Origin: B3-G11 sp036985855
Lineage (GTDB): Bacteria > Actinomycetota > Acidimicrobiia > Spongiisociales > UBA5794
Length of the DNA stretch: 64,000 nt
Direction of reading: 5' to 3'
Assembly (NCBI GenBank): GCA_036985855.1
Contig: BTQL01000001.1
Span: 1-64,000 of the forward strand
The notes beneath the pieces were generated by a model. That model worked only from the letters and a program-made list of their open reading frames with translations. It searched no databases and had not been told where the DNA came from. Positions within the stretch are counted from its first letter, which is position 1. Each line of letters opens with the position of its first letter. The position numbers and the translations under genes were made by a program. Positions 1 to 7,779 of the stretch are shown here, one piece after another.

Positions 1-11
1 CGACCTCTCAT
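1..11 (-). CDS. Possible start of next ABC permease gene (livM-like), cut by window edge
   Basis: An ATG at 11-9 on the minus strand overlaps the TGA stop of the livH-like gene (10-8) in the ATGA arrangement used between several co-transcribed genes here. Only the first three codons and part of the fourth lie in the window, so the product cannot be read. In this transporter family the second permease, LivM, usually follows LivH. That identity is inference from context only. Confidence 0.3.
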
Positions 12-985
12 ACTCGGCGAATCTCCGCGGTTCCGAACAATCCATATGGTCTCACGAGAAGGACGACCATCATGAGCAGCCACGGGACGACGCCTGAGAA
101 CCCGACGCCGAGCCATGACACCGAACCGAGGTAGGTGCCTGCGAACACCTCGGCGAGCCCGATGAACATGCCACCGACGATCGCACCCGCGATCGAGTCG
201 AGACCGCCGATGATGACCGCTGGGAACGCCCGGAATGCGACGAACGCGGTAAGTGGACTTACGCCTGCCGCGCGCGGCGCCACCGACGAGAAGATGCCAC
301 CGATCGCAGCGAGCGCGGCACCGATGGCCCACGCAATGGCGAAAACCTTTCCAACGGAGATGCCTTGTGCCATCGCTGCCTCCTGATCGAAGGCGGTTGC
401 CTGCATCGAGATGCCTGTTCGCGAGCGAAAGAACACGATGAGCATGAGGACAACCGCGACCAGCACACCAACCGTGATCACCTGGGTGTACGCGACCCGG
501 AGCGGTCCGACCTCGTACAGTTCGGTTCCCCACGGATCGCCGAGGCCTCGGATCGAGTTGTTCATGAAGTCGTTGGTGACCGCGCGAATGATCAGATCAA
601 GACCGAGCGTGATTATGGCGACGGCAAAGAGAGGCTGACCGATCATCGGTCGGATGGTTACCCGTTCGATGATGATGCCGATGAGCGCGGTGAACGCAAT
701 CGCCACGATCGCCGAAAGGGACCATTGGATCCATGAAGGCACGCCCTCAATCCACCTGCCCGGAATGTTCACGACCGTCGCGAAATACACGACGAAGTAC
801 GCTCCGAGAGCTGCGATCGCGCCCTGCGCGAAGTTGACCACCTGGGTCGCCTTGAAGATGATGACAAACCCAAGGGAGAGCAAGGCGTATATCGCGCCGA
901 GCGCGATGCCGGAGCCGAGCGCGTTCACGAACTTCTCAACGGGTGTCTGACCTACCGCCTGAGCGAAGATGACGAGGCCGATCAC
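8..985 (-). CDS. livH: Branched-chain amino-acid ABC transporter permease, LivH family
   Basis: Inner-membrane permease of a Liv-type (HAAT family) importer for branched-chain amino acids or similar carboxylated substrates. The 325-residue protein is strongly hydrophobic, with about eight membrane segments. It has the LivH start pattern (segment GIALGAIYALLSLGFVIIF followed by NFAQGA) and the conserved ending VRPYGLFG. Length is close to the family norm of about 300. Its ATG overlaps the stop of the upstream acyl-CoA ligase gene by four bases, and its own stop overlaps a further start at the window edge, so it sits inside an operon. Close coupling to a ligase and an aldehyde dehydrogenase suggests the true substrate may be an aromatic or fatty acid rather than leucine; that is inference. 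Confidence 0.85.
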   Translation of the reverse strand: MIGLVIFAQAVGQTPVEKFVNALGSGIALGAIYALLSLGFVIIFKATQVVNFAQGAIAALGAYFVVYFATVVNIPGRWIEGVPSWIQWSLSAIVAIAFTALIGIIIERVTIRPMIGQPLFAVAIITLGLDLIIRAVTNDFMNNSIRGLGDPWGTELYEVGPLRVAYTQVITVGVLVAVVLMLIVFFRSRTGISMQATAFDQEAAMAQGISVGKVFAIAWAIGAALAAIGGIFSSVAPRAAGVSPLTAFVAFRAFPAVIIGGLDSIAGAIVGGMFIGLAEVFAGTYLGSVSWLGVGFSGVVPWLLMMVVLLVRPYGLFGTAEIRRV

Positions 986-2889
986 GAGTACATCGACTCC
1001 ACAAGATCGCCGAACGTGTCTTCCATGGCGTTGCGCTTGAGCTTCTGGGTCGCAGTGAGCTCACCGTCTTCGTGGTCGAGCTCCTTGGGAATCATCCGGA
1101 ACTTCTTGATCTGCTCCACTCGCGCGAACTTCTCGTTCGTCTCGTTCACGATTCCCTGCATCAGTTCGAGGACTTCAGGTTTTTCTGACAGGTCGCGGTA
1201 CGTCGTGTAGGGAATCTTTCGACGAAGAGCCCAGGCACCCACGACGTCGTACTCGATGGCAAGGAGAGCGACGAGATACTTGCGACCGTCACCTATGGCC
1301 ATCGCCTCCTTCACATAAGGGGAGGCCTTGAGCGAGTTCTCAATCTCAGATGGAGAGATGTTCTTGCCACCGGACGTGATGATGATGTGCTTGATCCGGT
1401 CGACGATCTTGACGTGCGTGCCGTCCACCCACACGCCGACGTCACCGGTCTTCAGCCAGCCGTCCTCGGTAAAGGTCTCAGCCGTAGCTTCAGGCCTGTT
1501 CCAATACCCTGCAAAATTCGCATCGTGTTTGGTCTGGATCTCACCAGACTCCTCGTCGATCCTGAGACCGATTCCCTCATATGGTTCGCCCACCGTGCCG
1601 AGCTTCACCCGGCCATCGAAGTTTGTTGTCGCGACTGCGGTGTTCTCCGTCATGCCGTATAGCTCGTATACCGGAATGCCAAGACCCATGAAGAATTCGA
1701 GTACCTCTGGAGCGATGGCTGCTGCACCCGAAGATGCGTATCGACATTGTCCCAACCCGATCCGCTCGCGAAGCGAGCGGAAGAAGAGCGGATAACCGAT
1801 CCAGTAGGCGAGCTTCGATCTGGAAGTGAACTTGCCGTCGTTATTCACCCGCTCACGGCCGATGTACACAGCGAGCTTGAGACCGAAAGCAGAGATCAAC
1901 CGCTTGAATCTGGTTGCGTCCAAAAGCCTGATGTGCACACCTGCGTGAATCCGCTCCCAGATGCGAGGGACCGCGAAGAAGATCGTCGGTTGGACTTCAC
2001 GCAGGTTGACCTGAACCGTCTCGATCGATTCGGCGAAGTTCAGTATCGGTCCGTTGTATGCGAGGGACCAGGACGAGAACAAACGCTCTGCGACGTGACA
2101 AAGCGGGAGGTACGTGAGCTTTTCATCGTCAACATGCTCACCCTCACCACCCTCGAACCGGTCCGCGGAGTTGAGAACCTTTTCGACACTGTATTCAACG
2201 TTGCGATGGGTGAGCATCGCTCCCTTCGGCGGTCCGGTTGTGCCGGATGTGTAGATGAGGGTCATGACTTCGTTTGGATCGACATCCGCCATCAATCGTT
2301 CAACTGCTCCCGGGTTTGCGGCCCTGTGCTCACGCCCAGCCTCCATGAAGTCGTCCCAGAACATGAGGCGAGAATCGGTCATCGATCGCACTCCCCGCGG
2401 CTCCACGTAGATGATTCGCTTGATCGTCGGGTACGAACCTTCCTCAGCCTCGACAATCTTGTCTATCTGCTCCTGATCCTCGGCGAAATGCACGATGGAC
2501 CCGGCATCGTTCAGCAGATACTTGACCTCGGCCATTGGATTCGTCGGATACATGCCAGTGCAGATCGCGCGAATCGCGACCGACGCGAAATCGAAGATCA
2601 GCCACTCCGGCCGATCCTCCGAGTGGATGGACGTCACCTGACTAGGTCCCACCCCGAGGGCGAGAAGTGCATGGGCGGCTGTCAGCACCTCGTCCCAGAG
2701 TGTTGCACAGGTCATCTCCTGCCAAATACCGAAGTCCTTGTCGCGCATTGCAACGCGGTCGGGAGTCTGCTCAGCCCAGTCGCGTATCCGCCAAGCGACC
2801 GTTGGGAACGCGCCGCTCAGGTCGGGTGCCTCTACCTGGTCCAGCGTTGTTGTCACGGTTTCCTGCCCTCCAGACATTTCGACGGTCAC
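982..2889 (-). CDS. Long-chain acyl-CoA synthetase (AMP-forming)
   Basis: ATP-dependent carboxylate-CoA ligase of the ANL superfamily. It activates a carboxylic acid through an acyl-AMP intermediate. The P-loop YTSGTTGPPKGAML is at residues 213-226, a YELYGMTENT motif lies near residue 415, a WLKTGDVG motif follows, and a C-terminal KHIIITSGGKNISP motif marks the small domain. At 635 residues it is in the range of FadD15/Faa-type long-chain synthetases rather than the shorter FadD. The listed start is GTG at 2889; ATG at 2877 and GTG at 2856 are in-frame alternatives. A TAAATT hexamer (2893-2898) only three bases upstream of 2889 would favour a slightly later start. Ligases of this type often sit beside Liv-type transporters, where they may trap the imported acid as its CoA ester. 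Confidence 0.85.
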   Translation of the reverse strand: MTVEMSGGQETVTTTLDQVEAPDLSGAFPTVAWRIRDWAEQTPDRVAMRDKDFGIWQEMTCATLWDEVLTAAHALLALGVGPSQVTSIHSEDRPEWLIFDFASVAIRAICTGMYPTNPMAEVKYLLNDAGSIVHFAEDQEQIDKIVEAEEGSYPTIKRIIYVEPRGVRSMTDSRLMFWDDFMEAGREHRAANPGAVERLMADVDPNEVMTLIYTSGTTGPPKGAMLTHRNVEYSVEKVLNSADRFEGGEGEHVDDEKLTYLPLCHVAERLFSSWSLAYNGPILNFAESIETVQVNLREVQPTIFFAVPRIWERIHAGVHIRLLDATRFKRLISAFGLKLAVYIGRERVNNDGKFTSRSKLAYWIGYPLFFRSLRERIGLGQCRYASSGAAAIAPEVLEFFMGLGIPVYELYGMTENTAVATTNFDGRVKLGTVGEPYEGIGLRIDEESGEIQTKHDANFAGYWNRPEATAETFTEDGWLKTGDVGVWVDGTHVKIVDRIKHIIITSGGKNISPSEIENSLKASPYVKEAMAIGDGRKYLVALLAIEYDVVGAWALRRKIPYTTYRDLSEKPEVLELMQGIVNETNEKFARVEQIKKFRMIPKELDHEDGELTATQKLKRNAMEDTFGDLVESMYS

Positions 2890-2967
2890 TCGAATTTAGA
2901 CGAATCCGACGCCCCATGCATCCCAATCGAGGAGTTTGCTCGTTCGGGATGCCGGAATACATCGATA

Positions 2968-4626
2968 TCACATCGAAGGCTCCACTCTGACCCCAACAAC
3001 ACGAAAGCGGCGCGCGACGAAAGCTGGGTCGGTCAGGGACGCGTTCCCTGCGGCGTTTGCACCCGTTACGTGAAAGTCGGAGAAAGCCGCCGACTGGTTC
3101 ACGAAGAGTCCTCCGGTCAGGTTGAAGGCGACGGACACGCCTGCATCAACGGCAGCATCGATAACCGCCTCCTGGACATCATCGTCGGTTGTGTACGCGA
3201 GCCACGTGATGGCTCCGCTTTCGATCGCAGCCGCTCTTGCGAGCGCGACGCTCTCGTCCGTCGAACCCGTTTTCACCACAAATATCACCGGACCGAACAT
3301 CTCTCGCCGGAAGGCCTCAGATGAGCCGTCAACCTCGACGATCGTCGGCGTTCGCACGGTTGCAGCAGGAAACTCCTCATTCGGAACAACCCGCGATGCA
3401 AGCAGAACCGAGCCGAGCGATGACGCTTCTGCAATTCGTTCCAGCGTATCGACACCTTTTATCGCCCCGAGGATCGCACCTGCGCGAGCGTCGTCACCGA
3501 GCAGCCCACCGACCGCTTTGGCGAATCCCGACACTACCTCGTTGTAGGGAATTTTCTCGCCTCCGACCGTGACGCCTGATTCGGGGACGAACAGGTTCTG
3601 GGGCGTCGTGCACATCTGCCCCGAGTACATCGTCATGGACACAGAAAGATTCCGAAACACGGAAGCGAGATCGTCCGCCGAATCGAGGATCACCGAATTC
3701 ACGCCGGACTTCTCGGTGTACACCTCAGCGTGTACGACATTCTTCTCGAGCCAGTCGCCGAAAGACGAACCGCCCGTGTAATCAACGATCCCGACTTCCG
3801 GTCGCATCACAAGATCCTTCGCGATCGGCGCACCCGTCGTATCCACGAGCAGCTGAACGACATTGGAGTCGAGGCCCTCTTCAGCGAGGACCCGCCGAGC
3901 GATTCGCACAAAGAGCGCCAAAGGGAGGATGGTTCCCGGGTGCGGCTTGACGATCACGGGGTTGCCTGCCACGAGGCTGGCGAAGATGCCTGGATAGCCA
4001 TTCCATGTCGGAAAAGTCGAGACGCCGATGAGGACCGCGACGCCGCGAGGTCGTGTGATCCATCGCTTTTCGATAACCAGCGGATCGCGTTTGCCTTGCG
4101 GCTTCTCCCACAGAAGCCGGTCGGGCAGTCTCTTCTGTTCCTTGTAGGCGTAGGCAACCGCTTCAAGCGCCCTGTCGAGGGCATGCGGTCCACCGGCCTG
4201 GAATGCCATGAGGAAACTCTGACCGGTCGTGTGCATGACGGCATGAGCCATCTCGAAGCTGTTCTCGGCAAGCCGGTCGAGGATCTCGAGGCAGACATTG
4301 GCCCGCACGTCCGCGGACATCTTGCCCCACGATCCCTTCGCCTCGACGGCGACACCCATCACTGTGTCGATGTCAGTTGCGGGATACGTAACGCCGAGTT
4401 CGATACCGAAAGGCGAAGTCTCCGACACCTCGACGAACCCATCGTGCGCCTGATCGGTCTCGAATGGCTTACCGAGAAGCTCTCGAAACGCAGACTCTCC
4501 CGTTCGGAGAGCATCTTCGCCGTATTCCTTCGGATGCTCAGGGTATGCGCTCCAGAAGGAACGCTCCTCGACCGCTCGAAGGGCTCTGGTCAGTGTTGCA
4601 GTATGAGCAACAGAGTCTGCCGCCAC
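2968..4626 (-). CDS. paaN: PaaN-type aldehyde dehydrogenase (phenylacetate degradation family)
   Basis: NAD(P)-dependent aldehyde dehydrogenase of the PaaN group, linked in other bacteria to the aldehyde produced after ring opening in the phenylacetyl-CoA pathway. Start: GTG at 4626, with an AAGAAGGGA ribosome site seven bases upstream, giving 552 residues, the usual PaaN length. The frame stays open to a TTG at 4779, but that extension lies opposite the neighbouring lipoprotein signal peptide and is unlikely. Visible features: FPTWN near residue 205, general base Glu about 305 (EVYTEKSG), catalytic Cys about 339 (YSGQMCTTP). It heads an operon with the acyl-CoA ligase (gap 78 bases) and LivH. 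No ring epoxidase (paaABCDE) genes are in the window, so a different aldehyde substrate is possible. Confidence 0.8.
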   Translation of the reverse strand: MAADSVAHTATLTRALRAVEERSFWSAYPEHPKEYGEDALRTGESAFRELLGKPFETDQAHDGFVEVSETSPFGIELGVTYPATDIDTVMGVAVEAKGSWGKMSADVRANVCLEILDRLAENSFEMAHAVMHTTGQSFLMAFQAGGPHALDRALEAVAYAYKEQKRLPDRLLWEKPQGKRDPLVIEKRWITRPRGVAVLIGVSTFPTWNGYPGIFASLVAGNPVIVKPHPGTILPLALFVRIARRVLAEEGLDSNVVQLLVDTTGAPIAKDLVMRPEVGIVDYTGGSSFGDWLEKNVVHAEVYTEKSGVNSVILDSADDLASVFRNLSVSMTMYSGQMCTTPQNLFVPESGVTVGGEKIPYNEVVSGFAKAVGGLLGDDARAGAILGAIKGVDTLERIAEASSLGSVLLASRVVPNEEFPAATVRTPTIVEVDGSSEAFRREMFGPVIFVVKTGSTDESVALARAAAIESGAITWLAYTTDDDVQEAVIDAAVDAGVSVAFNLTGGLFVNQSAAFSDFHVTGANAAGNASLTDPAFVARRFRVVGVRVEPSM

Positions 4627-4649
4627 GTCGTATCCCTTCTTCGGTGCGT

Positions 4650-4677
4650 GGCCGTAGACAGTAGGCCGTAGACAGCA
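4650..4677. repeat. Tandem 14-bp repeat GGCCGTAGACAG(T/C)A
   Basis: Two head-to-tail 14-bp units (4650-4663 and 4664-4677) differ at one base. They lie between the divergent paaN and lipoprotein genes. On the minus strand they read CTGTCTACGGCC, related to the CTGTCTACTGT motif found before several other genes in this window. The function is unknown; they may carry promoter -10 sequences for paaN. Confidence 0.6.
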
Positions 4678-4700
4678 GGAAGGAATCCGAACGCGACCGT

Positions 4701-4706
4701 TAGCAT
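4701..4706 (+). promoter_or_regulatory. -10-like TAGCAT for leaderless lipoprotein gene
   Basis: TAGCAT ends six bases before the ATG at 4713 and no Shine-Dalgarno sequence is present. This is the TAnnnT / leaderless-start geometry that recurs in the window. Confidence 0.5.
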
Positions 4707-4712
4707 CAGGGC

Positions 4713-5423
4713 ATGATGTCACGCACGCGACTCGTTGCGTTGGTTGTCGTCGCGCTCGTCGTCGCTGCTGCATGCACAACTGCAGACTCGGACCCGAACA
4801 GGGAAACGGACTCAGGGTTCATCTACATCGACTCCGAGGGTTCGCATATTTGCGGGTCGATGCTCGAGTCATACCCACCCCAGTGCGGCGAGCCGAGTCT
4901 CAAGCTACTCGACCTCGACCCCGATTCGGTGGTCGCGCTCATGTCGCCTACCGATCCGGCACTCGCTCCGGTCTCATGGACCGACTACACAACAACAGTA
5001 GAGGGACACAAAGGCACGAACGGGTTGTCCGACGTCGTTCTCGCGGACCCGGTGCACAGCGATCAGACCGGCGGATTCCTTCTGCGGGTTGCCGATCTCG
5101 GCATCACAGTCGGAGATCCCGTCACCTGGCCGTTCGATCTCACCAATCTCACCGATGCCTCCACAGAAATGACGTTCGTGAACGGCCAGCGGATGGAAGT
5201 CACCCTCAGCAACGGCAGTGATGAGCTGTACCGCTGGTCAGATGGCATGTTCTTCACACAGGCGATCGAACAGGTGGAGCTCGCGGCCGGTGCAACGCTC
5301 CCCTTCGTGGTAACCACCGACCCGATCGATCTGCCACCCGGCGAGTACACGGCCCAAGCCTGGGTCACAGCGACCGAGACGAGCGACGTGGTGGTGACAT
5401 GGAACATCGAGATCACTTCGTGA
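4713..5423 (+). CDS. Lipoprotein with BsuPI-type domain
   Basis: Exported lipoprotein of 236 residues. The N-terminus is a signal peptide ending in a lipobox (VVAAAC, Cys about 21) followed by an acidic linker, so it should be anchored on the outer face of the membrane. The C-terminal half (about residues 125-236) fits the BsuPI / intracellular proteinase inhibitor fold: a beta-sandwich pattern with TWPFDLTNLTD, YRWSDGMFFTQ and LPPGEYTAQAWV. In Bacillus the founding member inhibits a protease, but most family members are uncharacterised secreted proteins, so inhibition here is not assured. It is divergent from paaN and transcribed from its own leaderless-type promoter. Confidence 0.7.
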   Translation: MMSRTRLVALVVVALVVAAACTTADSDPNRETDSGFIYIDSEGSHICGSMLESYPPQCGEPSLKLLDLDPDSVVALMSPTDPALAPVSWTDYTTTVEGHKGTNGLSDVVLADPVHSDQTGGFLLRVADLGITVGDPVTWPFDLTNLTDASTEMTFVNGQRMEVTLSNGSDELYRWSDGMFFTQAIEQVELAAGATLPFVVTTDPIDLPPGEYTAQAWVTATETSDVVVTWNIEITS

Positions 5424-5430
5424 CCGACAT

Positions 5431-5460
5431 GTGAACTGTGAGCTGTGAACTGTCTACTGT
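5431..5460 (+). promoter_or_regulatory. Repeat-rich promoter of thiolase gene with -10 TACTGT
   Basis: GTGAACTGTGAG and CTGTGAACTGTC form an imperfect direct repeat that ends in TACTGT (5455-5460), exactly six bases before the thiolase ATG at 5467. There is no ribosome site, so a leaderless mRNA is likely. The segment ACTGTGAGCTGTGAA reappears inverted at about 50355. Confidence 0.5.
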
Positions 5461-5466
5461 TCAGCC

Positions 5467-6669
5467 ATGCCTCAAGCCTTCCTCCTGAACTACATCCGTA
5501 CCCCGATCGGTCGCTTCGCAGGCGCCCTTGCCCCGGTGAGACCAGACGATCTTGCTGCGCTCACGATGTCGACCGTTGTCGCGAACGCCGGAATCGACCC
5601 GTCGGCCATCGACGAGATCTACTTCGGGGATGCAAACCAGGCAGGAGAGGACAACCGCAACGTTGCACGCATGGCTGCCCTCCTGGCCGGGCTCCCTGTT
5701 GAAGTCCCCGGCTCAACAGTGAACCGGTTGTGCGGTTCAGGCATGGAAGCGATCGGGCTTGCTGCGCGAGCTATCAAGGTAGGGGCTGCTGACGTCGTCC
5801 TCGCGGGTGGTGTCGAGTCCATGAGTCGGGCTCCGAAGGTAACGTCGAAGGCCAGCTCAGCCTGGGACCGCTCCGCCGTGATGTACGACTCGACGATCGG
5901 GTGGCGGTTCGTCAACCCGAAGATGCGCGAACGGTTCGGCACGGACGAGATGCCGGGAACAGCGGAGAACGTCGCCACGGACTTTGACATCTCGCGTGAA
6001 GACCAGGATGCGTTCGCCTACCGGTCTCAGCAGCGAACAGCGACAGCTCAGACCGACGGATTCTTCGCCGGTGAGCTCGTGAGCGTCGACGTGCCGAGGC
6101 GGAGACAGGATCCCCTCGTTGTCGATAAGGACGAACACCCCAGACCTGAGATGTCACTCGAGAAGCTCGGCAAGTTGAAACCGATCTTCGAAAACGGCAC
6201 CATCACTGCCGGCAACGCAAGTGGGATCAACGATGGCGCTGCTGCGGCACTCGTTGTATCTGGGTCTGTCCTCGAGCGGCTCGGTGCGACACCGATGGCG
6301 GAGATCCTCGGCATGGCGACAGCAGGCGTTGCTCCCCGGATCATGGGAATCGGTCCCGTTCCTGCAACGAACAAGCTGCTCGATCGCCTTGGCATGTCCC
6401 TCGGCGACTTCGGTTCAATCGAGCTGAACGAAGCGTTCGCATCCCAGTCGCTCGCCTGCTTGCGCGAGCTCGGCTTGCCGGATGATTCCGAACATGTAAA
6501 CCCGAACGGCGGCGCGATCGCGATCGGCCACCCCCTAGGCATGACGGGAGCACGGTTGGTCGGAACCGTCGCCAGAGAGGTCGAGCGCCGCGACGAGCGC
6601 TACGGCCTCGCAACCATGTGCATCGGTGTGGGCCAGGGAATCGCCATGGCGCTCGAACGCGTCGAGTGA
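5467..6669 (+). CDS. Thiolase, 3-oxoadipyl-CoA thiolase (PcaF/PaaJ) type
   Basis: Degradative thiolase that cleaves a beta-ketoacyl-CoA with CoA to release acetyl-CoA. At 400 residues it is full length. Catalytic residues are visible: nucleophile Cys89 in NRLCGSG, His355 in AIGHPLG and Cys385 in MCIGVGQG. The stretch GDANQAGEDNRNVARMA and the following PGSTVNRLCGSGMEAIG are typical of PcaF/PaaJ enzymes, which act at the last step of the beta-ketoadipate and phenylacetate routes. A PaaN-type gene only 0.8 kb away agrees with this. A general acetyl-CoA acetyltransferase role remains possible because substrate range in thiolases is hard to read from sequence. Confidence 0.85.
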   Translation: MPQAFLLNYIRTPIGRFAGALAPVRPDDLAALTMSTVVANAGIDPSAIDEIYFGDANQAGEDNRNVARMAALLAGLPVEVPGSTVNRLCGSGMEAIGLAARAIKVGAADVVLAGGVESMSRAPKVTSKASSAWDRSAVMYDSTIGWRFVNPKMRERFGTDEMPGTAENVATDFDISREDQDAFAYRSQQRTATAQTDGFFAGELVSVDVPRRRQDPLVVDKDEHPRPEMSLEKLGKLKPIFENGTITAGNASGINDGAAAALVVSGSVLERLGATPMAEILGMATAGVAPRIMGIGPVPATNKLLDRLGMSLGDFGSIELNEAFASQSLACLRELGLPDDSEHVNPNGGAIAIGHPLGMTGARLVGTVAREVERRDERYGLATMCIGVGQGIAMALERVE

Positions 6670-6705
6670 ACGCAACGCTCGACCTCCTTCAGTAGGGACG
6701 AATTC

Positions 6706-7296
6706 ATGATCGAGCGCGAGGAACTTGTTGCCCTCATCGAAGACCCGGACTCGTTCCTGGATCACGAAGACCCGGTACTGCGCCGCATGGCGACGACGGC
6801 ACTATCGCGCGAATCCAGCAACGCGATGTTCGACTCGATCGTGGCTCTGCTCGAGGATACGGACGGCTCCGTGCGTGCAGCCGCTGCTGAGAAGCTCGGT
6901 GTCTGCGGGAGGCGTGCTCTTGAACATCTCGCCGAAGCGGCCGGCGATCCGGAACCGAAAGTGCGCGAAGCGGTAGCGACTGCCTACGGCGAACTCGCCG
7001 ATCCTTCCGCCATCGGTTGGCTCGTCGAGGTTGGAAACAACGATACCGATCGCACCGTCAAGGAAGCAGCCGTCGCAGCGCTCGGAGCCGTCGGTGACGA
7101 TGCAGCGATCGACCCGTTGCTCGGCTTCATCGCCTCAGGACCACCCCAGGTACGGAGAAGAGCGATCGCCGCGATCACGGTCTTTGACGACCCAAGGATC
7201 GAACCAGCCATACAGCGCGCAACATTCGACCGGAACCCTGGTGTACGCGAGACAGCCGAGATGGTTGTTGGAAAGCAGCTCAGCGCGGACCACTGA
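6706..7296 (+). CDS. HEAT-repeat protein (PBS-lyase-like repeats)
   Basis: A 196-residue cytosolic protein built from about five alpha-helical HEAT repeats of roughly 31 residues. The recurring pattern is DPxxxVRxxAxxALGxxGDxxAIxPL, clear in DTDRTVKEAAVAALG and GPPQVRRRAIAAI. HEAT repeats make protein-interaction scaffolds; no catalytic motif is present. An AGGGA ribosome site lies ten bases before the ATG. It follows the thiolase by 36 bases and may be co-transcribed. The partner cannot be deduced. Confidence 0.75.
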   Translation: MIEREELVALIEDPDSFLDHEDPVLRRMATTALSRESSNAMFDSIVALLEDTDGSVRAAAAEKLGVCGRRALEHLAEAAGDPEPKVREAVATAYGELADPSAIGWLVEVGNNDTDRTVKEAAVAALGAVGDDAAIDPLLGFIASGPPQVRRRAIAAITVFDDPRIEPAIQRATFDRNPGVRETAEMVVGKQLSADH

Positions 7297-7317
7297 GCTG
7301 CTTGCGAACGGGCAACG

Positions 7318-7767
7318 TCAGCTGCCCTCGGCTACCCATTCGGCCCCCCCAGGCCAGTGCTCCTTCTTCCAGATCGGGACGCGGGACTTGAGTTGATCGA
7401 TGACATACCGGCATGCATCGAAGCTGTCCTTGCGATGTGCGCTCGAAACTGCGACGCATACGGCGGATTCGCCAACGTCGAGCGATCCAACACGATGCAC
7501 CGCAGCAACTCTGATGATCGGCCAGCGTTCGTATGCCTCCTGAACGATGACTCCGATCTTCTGAGCCGCAACTTCGCCGTACGCCTCGTACTCGAGACGA
7601 CTCACGTCGGATCGGCCTGGCGAATGATCCCGAACCGTGCCGCTGAAGACGACTGTGCTGCCGGCCGCCGGGTCTGCTACGAACGCGGTGAGGAATGCAC
7701 TGTCGATCGGAGCAGCCGTCACATCGATGAAAACGGAATCGGGCTGTGCTACGGAATCTTCCTTCAT
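7318..7767 (-). CDS. moaE: Molybdopterin synthase catalytic subunit MoaE
   Basis: Large subunit of molybdopterin synthase. With thiocarboxylated MoaD it inserts the dithiolene sulfurs into precursor Z to make molybdopterin. Family motifs: VVFSGTVRDHSPG (residues about 37-49), RVAAVHRVGSLDVGE and the active-site region LKSRVPIWKKE near the C-terminus with its catalytic lysines. The ATG at 7767 gives 149 residues, the normal size; the frame extends 18 codons further into the divergent protease gene, which is unlikely to be coding. No moaD or other cofactor gene is in the window. It is divergent from the HtrA-like gene with 12 bases between the starts. Confidence 0.88.
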   Translation of the reverse strand: MKEDSVAQPDSVFIDVTAAPIDSAFLTAFVADPAAGSTVVFSGTVRDHSPGRSDVSRLEYEAYGEVAAQKIGVIVQEAYERWPIIRVAAVHRVGSLDVGESAVCVAVSSAHRKDSFDACRYVIDQLKSRVPIWKKEHWPGGAEWVAEGS

Positions 7768-7772
7768 ACACT
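7767..7772 (+). promoter_or_regulatory. -10-like TACACT deciding the HtrA start
   Basis: TACACT ends seven bases before the ATG at 7780, and no ribosome site is visible. It supports 7780 over the much longer open frame that runs back to 7357 opposite moaE. Confidence 0.45.
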
Positions 7773-7779
7773 CACCATC

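Noticed and set aside
1747..3324. A long open frame on the plus strand opposite the acyl-CoA ligase and paaN
   Set aside because: Its translation has no recognisable family, is rich in Arg, His, Cys and Asp as expected of antisense frames in GC-rich genes, and both opposite-strand genes have clear motifs.
4627..4779. N-terminal extension of paaN to a TTG start at 4779
   Set aside because: The extra 51 residues are Arg/Cys-rich, have no family match and lie opposite a signal-peptide coding region; the GTG at 4626 has a good ribosome site and gives the normal length.
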